From Desmonostoc vinosum HA7617-LM4 (lineage in GTDB: Bacteria > Cyanobacteriota > Cyanobacteriia > Cyanobacteriales > Nostocaceae), in contig JAHHHC010000022.1 of assembly GCA_019359515.1 (NCBI GenBank), positions 1 through 64,000 on the forward strand: DNA of 64,000 bases, in the 5' to 3' direction. A program made the position numbers and the translations under genes. Under the pieces are notes generated by a model. That model did not search any database, was not told the origin of the DNA, and worked only from the letters and a program-made list of their open reading frames with translations. Positions 8,934 through 18,755 of the stretch are shown in pieces. The stretch's first letter is position 1, and the number at the start of each line of letters is the position of its first letter.

Positions 8934-9628
8934 TCTACAGGAATGTCAGATACCTCTAGCTTCAATTTTTGGGCAGGATAATCGGTCAGAGCGAGTGATA
9001 TCTTCTGAACTTCATCAAGCAAAGCTGTAGGAATACTGATTGTACCTGTAAATGTTGGGCCGTTTGCAGGTAACTCTGCTGGCAAACCTTCTGTACTCGC
9101 ACTCAAAGTTCTTCCTTTATCATCAGTAACATCTAAAAAGCTATATAAGAAGCGCACAGAATCCTTGCCTTTGTTTTGCATTTTGACTTTCAGTAACAAA
9201 TCACCCCCAGAATAGCTAGCAGATTGCACAGACAGAGTTACACCATCACTCTCAGCAGCAACCGGAAAACCTGGTAGGGGTTTCTCCTCGGCTACTTCTG
9301 GAGGTTTTTCCTCTGGCTTCTGCTGAGTGTCATTGGTTTCTTCATCATCCTCCTCTAGCTTTTCTGACTTAGCAGCTTTTGTCTTACCCTCAATTCTTGC
9401 CTTGACTATTTTGAGGATATCTTCTTCTTTTAAGAGCGCTACTCCTGCTTGTTGAGAGTTTGTTGGCTTATTACTAGCAAATTTAGTTGTTGGGCGACCA
9501 TCTGGTGTGGTTATGCCTTTGAGAGCCGAACTCCCTAGATTAAAACCTAAAAACGCACTCACAGAACCAGCTCCCAACATTAGGGTTAATAAAATCAATG
9601 TAAGAAGTACAGTAGAATTTAGTTTCAT
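8927..9628 (-). CDS. Exported or membrane-anchored protein of unknown function
   Basis: A 233-residue protein with an N-terminal hydrophobic segment (MKLNSTVLLTLILLTLMLGAGSVSAFLG) that is a signal peptide or anchor. A Lys/Glu-rich linker (KLEEDDEETNDTQQKPEEKPPEVAEEKP) follows, then a C-terminal beta-sandwich-like region (about 140-233) with pattern LLLKVKMQNKGKDSVRFLYSFLDV, as in DUF4352-type extracellular Ig-like domains. The ATG at 9628 places the signal at the true N-terminus; a longer non-preferred start at 9691 exists. Function not recognised. Confidence 0.7.
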   Translation of the reverse strand: MKLNSTVLLTLILLTLMLGAGSVSAFLGFNLGSSALKGITTPDGRPTTKFASNKPTNSQQAGVALLKEEDILKIVKARIEGKTKAAKSEKLEEDDEETNDTQQKPEEKPPEVAEEKPLPGFPVAAESDGVTLSVQSASYSGGDLLLKVKMQNKGKDSVRFLYSFLDVTDDKGRTLSASTEGLPAELPANGPTFTGTISIPTALLDEVQKISLALTDYPAQKLKLEVSDIPVER

Positions 9629-9909
9629 TGCTGACAAGCTATTGCAGAAAAATACTGGTGTATTTAAGAGGATTGAACCTGTTAACCCCAATCCTTAAGA
9701 GAACCTAATTCATATTAGTCTGCACCATTTTACTGTCAAGTTATGTATCATAAAAGGCTAGTAAACAGTTTTGAGCTTTAACAGGTTGTAAGCTTATGAT
9801 ATAATGAGGAATTAGGTTGTGCCAGTCAAAAATCTAAAAGTTAGCCACTATTGTTAAGTTAAAGGTCTGGTATAATTTCATAATACCAACTCAAAATCTC
9901 ATAAAACGA

Positions 9910-9982
9910 GCGCCTTTGGCCGATTGGGGAGGCAGCGAACTCATAATTCGCCTTCAGGCTGGTTCGATTCCAGCAGGGCGCA
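9910..9982 (+). tRNA. tRNA with CAU anticodon (probably tRNA-Ile2, or elongator Met)
   Basis: A complete 73-base cloverleaf: acceptor GCGCCTT / AGGGCGC, D-stem GCC/GGC, anticodon stem GCGAA / TTCGC with loop CTCATAA (anticodon at 9942-9944), and T-arm GCTGG-TTCGATT-CCAGC. The discriminator is A and no CCA is encoded. The D-arm and anticodon arm (AACTCATAATT) resemble plastid trnI-CAU more than plastid trnM, so it may be the minor Ile tRNA whose C34 is changed to lysidine by TilS. This is a comparison from memory and Met remains possible. Confidence 0.88.
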
Positions 9983-10162
9983 CTAAATTAGCAAAAATGT
10001 AAGTAATTTGTGAACTTGGCAGTTGCATTTCAAATTCTAGTTTTTTTAATCAGCAGAAAAAAAGCAGGTTTCTAGCCCGCTTTAATTACTTTTATATTTG
10101 ATTATGTGCATTGACTTAACGTAGTTGCAATCTATAAGAGTTGATATCCCTTGAATGACGAG

Positions 10163-10660
10163 TTAGTAATTATTTGGTTGCGATTCACTCTGCAATTTAG
10201 ATTGAATACTATCAATTATTGTCATCCAATCTGCATTAGGATTCCATTCTCTACGAATTCTAGTTTTAGTTAATGCGTCGTATAGCCAACAAAAAACAAC
10301 ATTTCCTTCTCCAGGAGTTGCTGAAATAATTAGAGGTTTAGATAAATCTTGAACTTGCGATAATGCTAATAGAAAAGTTTTAGCAAAGTTTGTTTCTAAA
10401 CCAGTTCTAATCACATAAACTTCGTCCGCAGAAACAACGATATCTAATTTAATATTGTCTTTACCTTTGAATTCTTTAGTTGTTAATCGCAGTTCAGATA
10501 AATATCCAGTCAATCCTTTTTCTTGTATCGGGATAGTTTTTTGTCCATTAACATCGTAGCGATACCACACATAAGGATTACCGTTTAACTCACCTTGATT
10601 TACATAGATGTAAATTGGTTCTGGTGGATTACAAAGACCTAGTTTGATTTCAGTAATCAT
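10163..10660 (-). CDS. Hypothetical protein, 165 residues
   Basis: Not recognised. A soluble, mixed alpha/beta sequence without signal peptide or membrane segment. The start MITEIKLGLCNPPEPIYIYV is plausible and a GGGAAC stretch lies upstream but no strong ribosome site. Visible features are a central EVYVIRTGLETNFAKTFLLAL stretch and a C-terminal WLYDALTKTRIRREW segment. Codon use and length indicate a real gene. Neighbours (tRNA, an exported protein) give no hint of role. Confidence 0.6.
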   Translation of the reverse strand: MITEIKLGLCNPPEPIYIYVNQGELNGNPYVWYRYDVNGQKTIPIQEKGLTGYLSELRLTTKEFKGKDNIKLDIVVSADEVYVIRTGLETNFAKTFLLALSQVQDLSKPLIISATPGEGNVVFCWLYDALTKTRIRREWNPNADWMTIIDSIQSKLQSESQPNNY

Positions 10661-10775
10661 AAAAAACTCAAAGTTCCCTGTTTCCTATTCCCTGATTTGT
10701 AATTTGATGCTTGAGGACAGCTTGTGAGCTATACTGACGAAGCTGCCTCACCCCAGTTTTAGATCTTCAGAACTT

Positions 10776-11210
10776 TTAACGAGGCGGTACAGTATCAAAA
10801 CGGAATTCAGTTCCGACTTTCAGTTTGTTAGTATTCAATCCAGGAGACATCATCAGTGATGTATCGTAAGGATTGGGTAAATCAGGGGTGCGAATATACG
10901 GATCATTGCCAACTTGTTGGGTAAGAACATCGTGGTAAACTGTGTTAACCAATTCAGCATCGCGGGCGATTTCATTCTCTGGAAAAGAATTGCGGAAAAT
11001 TGTGCCAGACCCTAAAAAAGAGTCTAGCTGACGCTTGAAACTACCGTTCTCGTAGAAATTGCGATCGTATCGAAAGTAAGCTCTTTCAAATACATCATTC
11101 GTAGTTTCATAATTGGGTGTTGCCGTCTGGGCAGATGCAACTGAGGGAAAAGTAGCACAAGTAACAAATAATACTAATACACTACTAAAGATTTTAAATT
11201 TTATACCCAT
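10776..11210 (-). CDS. Exported hypothetical protein, 144 residues
   Basis: It begins with a good signal peptide (MGIKFKIFSSVLVLFVTCATFPSVASA, cleavage likely after ASA). The mature part is polar and Tyr/Asn-rich (FERAYFRYDRNFYENGSF, VGNDPYIRTPDLPNPYDTSL) and ends with KVGTEFRFDTVPPR. There are no cysteines in the mature part. It probably folds in the periplasm or at the surface. Family not recognised. It is transcribed away from pyrE. Confidence 0.7.
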   Translation of the reverse strand: MGIKFKIFSSVLVLFVTCATFPSVASAQTATPNYETTNDVFERAYFRYDRNFYENGSFKRQLDSFLGSGTIFRNSFPENEIARDAELVNTVYHDVLTQQVGNDPYIRTPDLPNPYDTSLMMSPGLNTNKLKVGTEFRFDTVPPR

Positions 11211-11311
11211 CTTTATTACTCCTCAACTTTTGGGCAAATCTTAACTTATGCTTAATTTCAGAACTCTGATCAGTTCAACCTTTGGTGTAGCACAACCTTT
11301 ATTGTTTTGTA

Positions 11312-11932
11312 ATGACGTATCCTACTGAAACTCTTAACCACTCGGATATTTGGGCGGCTACTGCTGATTTGACTACCTTGCGCCAGAAGTTACTAGATTT
11401 ATTTTGTCAACTCGCTTATCAGGAGGGTGATTTTGTCCTCTCTTCAGGGCTACGTAGTTCTTATTACGTCAACAAGACTCAGGTGACACTTCATCCCCAA
11501 GGTGCGTTGGCGATCGCTCGTTTATTGTTTCCAATGCTACCAATAGATACGCAAGCCGTAGGTGGTTTAACACTGGGGGCTGACCCCATCGTGGCTGCGG
11601 TGAGTGTAGTTTCTGTCTACGAAAATCGCCCGATACCAGCCCTAATTATTCGTAAAGAAGCCAAGGGCTATGGAACAAGGGCTTATATTGAAGGCCCCAG
11701 TTTACCAGAAGGTGCAAAAGTCGTAGTGTTAGAAGATGTTGTTACTACTGGACAATCTGCACTGAAAGCTGTGGAACGATTGAAGGCAGCAAACTATACT
11801 GTAGAGCAAGTAATTGCACTGGTAGACCGTCAGCAAGGTGGGGCAGAATTATATGAGTCTGCTGGGTTGAAATTTGCAGCGTTATTTACGATTGAAGAGA
11901 TTCAGAAAAGGTATCGAGAATTGGGGAGATAA
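11312..11932 (+). CDS. pyrE: Orotate phosphoribosyltransferase
   Basis: PyrE converts orotate and PRPP to orotidine 5'-phosphate in pyrimidine synthesis. The 206-residue protein has the type I phosphoribosyltransferase layout: LSSGLRSSYYVNKTQVTLHP near residue 46, GGLTLGADPI near 88, the flexible-loop KEAKGYGT near 117, and the PRPP motif VVLEDVVTTGQSA at 139-151. Length is normal. It is followed at once by a strong terminator, so it is probably monocistronic. Confidence 0.94.
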   Translation: MTYPTETLNHSDIWAATADLTTLRQKLLDLFCQLAYQEGDFVLSSGLRSSYYVNKTQVTLHPQGALAIARLLFPMLPIDTQAVGGLTLGADPIVAAVSVVSVYENRPIPALIIRKEAKGYGTRAYIEGPSLPEGAKVVVLEDVVTTGQSALKAVERLKAANYTVEQVIALVDRQQGGAELYESAGLKFAALFTIEEIQKRYRELGR

Positions 11933-11936
11933 AGAA

Positions 11937-11987
11937 TAATATAAAGGATGCGATCGCACAGTGTTCGCATCCTTTATATTACTTTTT
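11937..11987 (+). terminator. Intrinsic terminator of pyrE
   Basis: A 17-bp perfect stem (11937-11953 with 11965-11981) has an 11-base loop and is followed by ACTTTTTTAC. The lower stem contains part of a HIP1 site (GCGATCGCA). It starts 5 bases after the pyrE stop. Confidence 0.85.
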
Positions 11988-12124
11988 TACTTGAATGTTG
12001 GTCATGTTGGATCAATCAAGAACATCGGCTTGACCAACCCTTACCTTTTTTGCTTCTCTTTGTGTCATCCATTACAGCGTTGAGAGCAGAAAGCCCACAA
12101 GACTAAGACGGGCTATTTAGTTAA

Positions 12125-13597
<1,473 letters not shown>

Positions 13598-13718
13598 GTT
13601 GTAGATTGTACCACTTTGGTTGTGGTGCGGTGCAATGAGTTAACAATTCCTGAGGATGTAGGAAAGAGCGATCGCTATAATGATTTTGTAATGAAATATC
13701 AAGAGGTGACGCTGAAGG

Positions 13719-14852
13719 ATGAACACAATTGAACCAAATAACGACGCGCAGACTTTACAAAGTTTTATGGATGAAGAAACTTTAACTCAAAGTCCAGAGA
13801 ATTGGGAGGATGAGGAAAATGAAATCATTCCATTTAAATACTCAATCACTAGCTATGGAGCAGATTACCCTGTTGACAGTCTTGTAAACCGTTTAAAAAA
13901 CGGCAGTATATACATACCTTCACTTCAACGTCGTTATGTATGGAAATTGGAGCAAGCTTCACGTTTTATAGAATCACTTTTACTTGGACTACCAGTTCCA
14001 GGTATTTTTCTATCAAAAGAAAAAGAAACACAAAAACTGTTAGTGATTGATGGACAACAACGATTGCGGACACTTCAATATTTCTATACTGGGATCTTTC
14101 AAGTTAATAATAAAGATAAAGAGTTTGCTCTTAAAGGTGTACAACCTCAATTTGAGGAACGGACATACAAGTCTCTTTCAGATGAAGACCGCCGCAGGTT
14201 AGATGATTCAATCATACACGCAACAATCGTCAATCAAGATGAACCATCTGAAGATGACAGTAGTATTTATCATATTTTTCAAAGACTGAATACAGGTGGT
14301 ACAAGATTAGAGCCTCAAGAGATTCGTTCTTCCATTTATCATGGAGAGTTTAACGATTTATTAAAGGAACTCAATAACAATTCTGCGTGGCGGTCTATAT
14401 ATGGTAAAAATGACAAAAACTTGAGAGATGAAGAACTCATTCTTCGATTCATTGCACTTTATTTTCAAGATAATGAATACAAAAAACCTATGAAGGAATT
14501 TCTTAACAATTTTATGGGCAAAAATAGGCATTTAACATACTATTCTAGTAAACAAATTAGAGATGTATTTGAAATCACGATTAACAAAATTTATCAATGT
14601 ATTAGTGATAAGGCTTTTAAGCCTAAAAAAGTTTTAAACGCATCTGTTTTCGATGCAGTTATGGTAGGTGTTGCTCGCCGACTAGAAAAGGGTAATATCG
14701 ACAACTGTGAAGAATTGAAATCAAAATATACCAGCCTTTTTGAAAATCAAAATTTTCTCGCAGTAACAGTAAATACAGCTCGTACATCTGAAGAAGAAAA
14801 TGTTAGCAGTAGAATAAAAATTGCTACTGATATGTTTGCTGAAATAGAATGA
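13719..14852 (+). CDS. DUF262-domain protein (GmrS-like), putative defence sensor
   Basis: A 377-residue protein with an N-terminal DUF262 domain: the region SLVNRLKNGSIYIPSLQRRYVW (quoted in part: IYIPSLQRRYVW), then IESLLLGLPVPGIFLSKE and the signature VIDGQQRLRTL (about residues 109-119). DUF262 is the ParB/Srx-like nucleotide-using domain of GmrSD type IV restriction enzymes and of SspE and BrxU, where it is normally joined to a DUF1524 HNH nuclease. That HNH half is not visible here; the C-terminal 200 residues are helical. The stop overlaps the start of the HEPN gene (ATGA), so the two are translationally coupled. The pair is visibly A+T-richer than its neighbours. A TATAAT box lies at 13676. 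A role against foreign DNA is inference. Confidence 0.82.
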   Translation: MNTIEPNNDAQTLQSFMDEETLTQSPENWEDEENEIIPFKYSITSYGADYPVDSLVNRLKNGSIYIPSLQRRYVWKLEQASRFIESLLLGLPVPGIFLSKEKETQKLLVIDGQQRLRTLQYFYTGIFQVNNKDKEFALKGVQPQFEERTYKSLSDEDRRRLDDSIIHATIVNQDEPSEDDSSIYHIFQRLNTGGTRLEPQEIRSSIYHGEFNDLLKELNNNSAWRSIYGKNDKNLRDEELILRFIALYFQDNEYKKPMKEFLNNFMGKNRHLTYYSSKQIRDVFEITINKIYQCISDKAFKPKKVLNASVFDAVMVGVARRLEKGNIDNCEELKSKYTSLFENQNFLAVTVNTARTSEEENVSSRIKIATDMFAEIE

Positions 14853-15313
14853 AAAATCTTGAGGTGATGCGAGCCAAACAAAAACTTGATAACTTATTTG
14901 AAAAAGTTAATCAATTACCAGATGATATTGAACTTAAAGCTCATTGGGCAAGATATTTATGTATATTAGTTTCAGGCTTTATAGAAAATTCAGTACGTGC
15001 AATATATAGTCAATACGCAAAAAATAAGGCTATTCCAAATATAGCTAACTTTGTGGAACGTAAATTAGATGATTTACAAAACCCCAAAATGGAAAAAATA
15101 CTTCAGTTAACAGCAGCATTTAGTCTAGAATGGGAATCAAATCTGAGAAACGCCACTGAAGGCGAATTAAAAGATGCAATTAATAGTATTGTAGCTAACA
15201 GAAATAATATTGCTCATGGTCAAGACGTTGGCATCACGTATGCAACAATAAAAGACTATTATGAAAAAGCATTTAAAGTGATTAAAATGATTGAAAATCA
15301 ATGTAATCCTTAA
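14849..15313 (+). CDS. HEPN-domain putative ribonuclease
   Basis: A 154-residue all-helical protein. Near the C-terminus it has RNNIAHGQD, the Rx4H motif that marks active HEPN RNases, preceded by a helix ELKDAINSIVANRNN. The first half (HWARYLCILVSGFIENSVRA) fits the RiboL-PSP / MAE_28990-type HEPN groups seen in defence and toxin loci. It overlaps the DUF262 gene by 4 bases. In similar two-gene systems a sensor controls an RNase that stops the infected cell; that role is inferred here and has not been shown for this pair. No separate antitoxin is visible. Confidence 0.75.
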   Translation: MKNLEVMRAKQKLDNLFEKVNQLPDDIELKAHWARYLCILVSGFIENSVRAIYSQYAKNKAIPNIANFVERKLDDLQNPKMEKILQLTAAFSLEWESNLRNATEGELKDAINSIVANRNNIAHGQDVGITYATIKDYYEKAFKVIKMIENQCNP

Positions 15314-15391
15314 TATGATTATTTATGTTAAAACAGTTTAAAATTTTAAATATACTAATCAATATAACAAAAAAATAACAAAAACTTATCT

Positions 15392-16180
15392 CTACAATTG
15401 ATTAGGGTCAATTCCCATTTGACGTAAACGTTCTGCCAAGCGTTCTGCTCGTTGCTGTTCTTGTTCTAACTGTAGTGCTAATAGCTGCGATCGCTCTTCA
15501 CTACTCTCTAACTGTATTGCTAATAGCTGCGATCGCTCTTCACTACTCAATAAAAGATTCCCTTGTAAATCCCACCAGCGTAGCCAAGGGGCTGCAATAT
15601 TGTTATATTGCCCTTGCCAAATGCCTAATTCAACGCCCATTCGATGAATAGAATAGTGACCTCGTTCATTAGCTGGCACTAGTTCATAGTGACCGTCTAT
15701 TAGGTGATATACTTCCACCAAGGCTTTATTTACTTCATAAATGCCATAAAATGGCACCCGAATTGCCTGCTCATACACCCAAAATTTCCCAGTTAAAGGT
15801 GTTTTGTCTCGTTCCTCTGAACCATCACCAGACACAAATTCTAAGACAATTAATGGTGCGATATATTCTTGCCATAACACATAAGAACGGCGAAACTTAC
15901 CCTTTAAAGCTGGTGGTACATTAGGTACATAAAACCAATCAGGTGCTTCTGCACCTCTTTCTGGTGGTTCGGTCAAACGCCAGTAAATACCGCAATCTTG
16001 ACCAATACAGTATTGACGATCAGGATGTAGTTGCTGCAATACACTTGTAATCGAGTCGGTCAGAAGGATACTTTGAGGATGTTCTTGAAAGTTCTTCACA
16101 AAAGTTCCGTCTGATTCTGGTAACTCTGTATGGTCTGGAAGATGGGTAATGCCTAGTTCAGAAGGTTTGGCAAGAGTCAT
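15392..16180 (-). CDS. Uma2-family (DUF820) endonuclease
   Basis: A 262-residue DUF820 protein with the core APLIVLEFVSGDGSEERDKT and KFWVYEQAIRVPFYGIYE, which keeps an acidic residue and a Lys typical of the PD-(D/E)XK fold. The C-terminal region is a coiled coil made of a duplicated 14-residue unit (SSEERSQLLAIQLE / SSEERSQLLALQLE). The matching DNA repeat is 42 bp, and each copy carries a HIP1 octamer. The tail AERLRQMGIDPNQL resembles that of the Uma2 gene at 740-1525. It is convergent with the DUF262-HEPN operon; a shared function is not supported. Confidence 0.83.
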   Translation of the reverse strand: MTLAKPSELGITHLPDHTELPESDGTFVKNFQEHPQSILLTDSITSVLQQLHPDRQYCIGQDCGIYWRLTEPPERGAEAPDWFYVPNVPPALKGKFRRSYVLWQEYIAPLIVLEFVSGDGSEERDKTPLTGKFWVYEQAIRVPFYGIYEVNKALVEVYHLIDGHYELVPANERGHYSIHRMGVELGIWQGQYNNIAAPWLRWWDLQGNLLLSSEERSQLLAIQLESSEERSQLLALQLEQEQQRAERLAERLRQMGIDPNQL

Positions 16181-16337
16181 AGAACTTTGGCGGTGTCTGG
16201 AAAATAGGGAGTGGGGATTTTCAAGCCTTTGCTGTCTGCTTTATTACATGGGTGTTTAGCTTGAAGACTTATTTATATTTATTTTAGGCTGAGTATAGGG
16301 GAATCAGGGGAAAGATAAAACTCTTGACAAATGACAA

Positions 16338-16934
16338 ATGACAAATCGGTATATTATTTTTCACAAACCCTATGGAGTTCTCAGTCAATTTACACAAGAA
16401 ACTCCTCAGCATAGTACCCTAAAAGACTATATCCAAATTCCTGATGTGTATCCTGTGGGGCGTTTGGATTGGGACAGTGAAGGATTACTGTTATTAACTA
16501 ACGATGGACAATTACAACATCGCTTGGCTCATCCTCGCTTTGGACATCAACGTACTTATTGGGTACAAGTAGAGCGAATTCCCGATATAGATGCTATAAC
16601 CAAGTTGCAAATGGGTGTAGAAATTCAAGATTACCGCACTCAACCAGCACAAGTCAGGCTATTATCAGCAGAACCACCCGTAAGCGATCGCATCCCACCA
16701 ATTAGATTTCGCAAAAATGTGCCGACAGCTTGGTTAGAGGTAACTCTCAAAGAAGGGAAAAATCGCCAAGTACGGCGAATGACAGCATCTGTAGGTTTTC
16801 CGACCTTGCGTTTGATTAGGGTAAGCATAGCCAACCTCCAGTTAGATGGTCTACAACCGGGTGAGTGGCGTGACCTCACTGACTCTGAACTGAAATCGCT
16901 GCATAATTACCCTCAAGCGCGTCTAGGCAGGTAA
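16338..16934 (+). CDS. Pseudouridine synthase, RsuA/RluE type
   Basis: A 198-residue enzyme of the RsuA/RluB/E/F family, which makes pseudouridine in ribosomal RNA. The catalytic motif VGRLDWDSEGLLLLTNDG holds the essential Asp at about residue 44, and KEGKNRQVRRM and LIRVSIANLQL are the two other family blocks. There is no N-terminal S4 domain, which matches RluE (23S rRNA). The start lies in a triple repeat of ATGACAA, so an ATG seven bases upstream is out of frame and the chosen ATG at 16338 is the only one that fits. Confidence 0.9.
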   Translation: MTNRYIIFHKPYGVLSQFTQETPQHSTLKDYIQIPDVYPVGRLDWDSEGLLLLTNDGQLQHRLAHPRFGHQRTYWVQVERIPDIDAITKLQMGVEIQDYRTQPAQVRLLSAEPPVSDRIPPIRFRKNVPTAWLEVTLKEGKNRQVRRMTASVGFPTLRLIRVSIANLQLDGLQPGEWRDLTDSELKSLHNYPQARLGR

Positions 16935-17082
16935 AAGCAAGTATACTGTCAGAAAATCAATGATCATCTTTACATAAGTTTTTATTTGGGAAATTTAGCC
17001 CAAATCAAGTTAAAAAGTAGTAAAATTCCTGCTTTTTATCCTTACCTATTAAAATCAGCGCTTGGGTACAAGTTAAAGTCTT

Positions 17083-18474
17083 ATGAGTCGTAATCAGCAA
17101 TCAATCTGGCATCGTGATCGCCAAAAACAAGATATCTTGTCCACAACCCCTACGCGCCTGGAACTTGTGCCGGAAAAATCTCCTAGTGTAGAACTACGCA
17201 CAACACAAACGCTGTATCGTACCCAAGAAGAACCCCAGTGGAATCGTGAGTTGTACGACAATCTTCCCTCTATTTGCTTCAGTTTAGATACAACAGGGAT
17301 AATCTTATCTGTGAACCAGTTTGGAGCATCCCGTCTTGGTTACAAACCTGAACAATTGATCAATCAGTCTTTTTTAAACTTGTTTGAGCAATCAGATCAA
17401 CAAAGGCTATCTAATGCATTCACAGAACTGTTGAAAACTTCACCCAATAGCACAGTTACTAATTGGGAATTTCGCTTGCACTGTCCTGCAACTGAGATAG
17501 TCTGGTTAAAAATTGTAGCGCGGATATTGCCGGGAGATAGGCAATTTACTAGAGAAAAAAAGCAACTAAAACCAGGATTAACAAATCTTCCCACTACATC
17601 ATCATGTCTAGAGAAAAATTTGATAATTCTGATGATGTGTGAAGATATTACTGCTTACAAACAAGCAGAAGATACCTTTAAAGAAGTAGAAATTGCCCTT
17701 AAAAAAATTCAAGAAGCGGTGCGATCGCAATTAGAGGAAATGGCAAGCCTCAACTGCCTCAAAGATGAATTCCTTAGTGCAGTTTCTCATGAACTACGCA
17801 CACCACTAACTAATATGAAAATGGCTATTCAGATGCTGGGAATCGCACTGCATCGAGAGCAAAACTTTTTATTAGAAATGGCAAAGCCACAAACAGAACG
17901 CTCTAAAGCTGCTCGCTATTTTGAAATTTTAGACAACGAGTGCGATCGAGAAATTAATTTAATTAATAACTTTTTAGATTTACAACGACTAGATACAGAT
18001 GTTAAACCTTGGGTTTTAGAAACAATTCAAGTACAGCAATGGCTATGCCGGGTAGTAGAACTATTTAAAGCACGAAACCGCAATTTATATCAGCAAAAAT
18101 TGCAAATCGAGATAGCGCCTCATCTTCCCTCACTCATGTGTGATCCATTCAGTCTAGAACGGATCTTAATTGAACTACTAACCAATGCTTGTAAATTCAG
18201 TCCTCCAGATGCAGAAATTATTGTAACAGCGCAATTAAAATCTCAACAAATCCAATTTCAAGTGGTTAATTTTGGGATAGAAATACCTAGCACGGAATTA
18301 TCACGCATTTTCGATAAATTTTATCGCATTCCCAGCAATGACCCTTGGAAGCAAGGTGGCACAGGATTAGGACTAGCATTGGTACAAAAACTTATCAGAC
18401 ATCTAGGAGGAACAATTGAGGTGGAAAGTGGGTCAAACCGTACCTGCTTTAAAGTTCAATTACCATTGAGTTAG
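17083..18474 (+). CDS. PAS-domain sensor histidine kinase
   Basis: A 463-residue cytoplasmic two-component kinase. One PAS domain (about 65-190, with GIILSVNQFGASRLGYKPEQL) is followed by a helical linker, a HisKA dimerisation domain with the phospho-acceptor in SAVSHELRTPLTNMKM (about 233-248) and an HATPase domain with N-box ELLTNACKFSPP and G-box GGTGLGLALVQKLI. No transmembrane segment is seen, so the input is cytosolic. No response regulator gene is adjacent, so it is an orphan. It lies next to the PP2C and FHA-kinase genes but not in an evident operon with them. Confidence 0.92.
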   Translation: MSRNQQSIWHRDRQKQDILSTTPTRLELVPEKSPSVELRTTQTLYRTQEEPQWNRELYDNLPSICFSLDTTGIILSVNQFGASRLGYKPEQLINQSFLNLFEQSDQQRLSNAFTELLKTSPNSTVTNWEFRLHCPATEIVWLKIVARILPGDRQFTREKKQLKPGLTNLPTTSSCLEKNLIILMMCEDITAYKQAEDTFKEVEIALKKIQEAVRSQLEEMASLNCLKDEFLSAVSHELRTPLTNMKMAIQMLGIALHREQNFLLEMAKPQTERSKAARYFEILDNECDREINLINNFLDLQRLDTDVKPWVLETIQVQQWLCRVVELFKARNRNLYQQKLQIEIAPHLPSLMCDPFSLERILIELLTNACKFSPPDAEIIVTAQLKSQQIQFQVVNFGIEIPSTELSRIFDKFYRIPSNDPWKQGGTGLGLALVQKLIRHLGGTIEVESGSNRTCFKVQLPLS

Positions 18475-18480
18475 CTTAGT

Positions 18481-18582
18481 TAAGGAGATGAGGAAGCAGG
18501 GGGCAGTGAGCAGGGGGAGAAATAAAAAACACCAATACTTCGACTCCGCTCAGTACAAGTTCCCAATTCCCAATTCCCCATT
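18481..18582. repeat. Short repeat block
   Basis: Purine-rich units (GGGGGCAGTGAGCAGGGGG) are followed by TTCGACTCCGCTCAGTAC, then two CCCAATT units. The TTCGACTCCGCTCA motif recurs in other repeat blocks of this window. The remaining spacer to 18755 shows nothing else. Confidence 0.55.
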
Positions 18583-18755
18583 TATGAACCAAGATCTGAA
18601 ATATTAGCTAATATGCGTCACAATTAATACTGCTACCAATATTCACTGGTGAAACCACAATTTTTTGTAGGTCTACTGTCAGCAGGGGCGGCCAATTGTG
18701 GCACTTGGGATTTTAGTGGCTAGAAGCACCTGAGAATGGGAATTAAGGAACTTCC

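Noticed and set aside
16331-16340. Earlier ATG for the pseudouridine synthase
   Set aside because: The ATGACAA triplicate places it out of frame; only 16338 leads into the enzyme.
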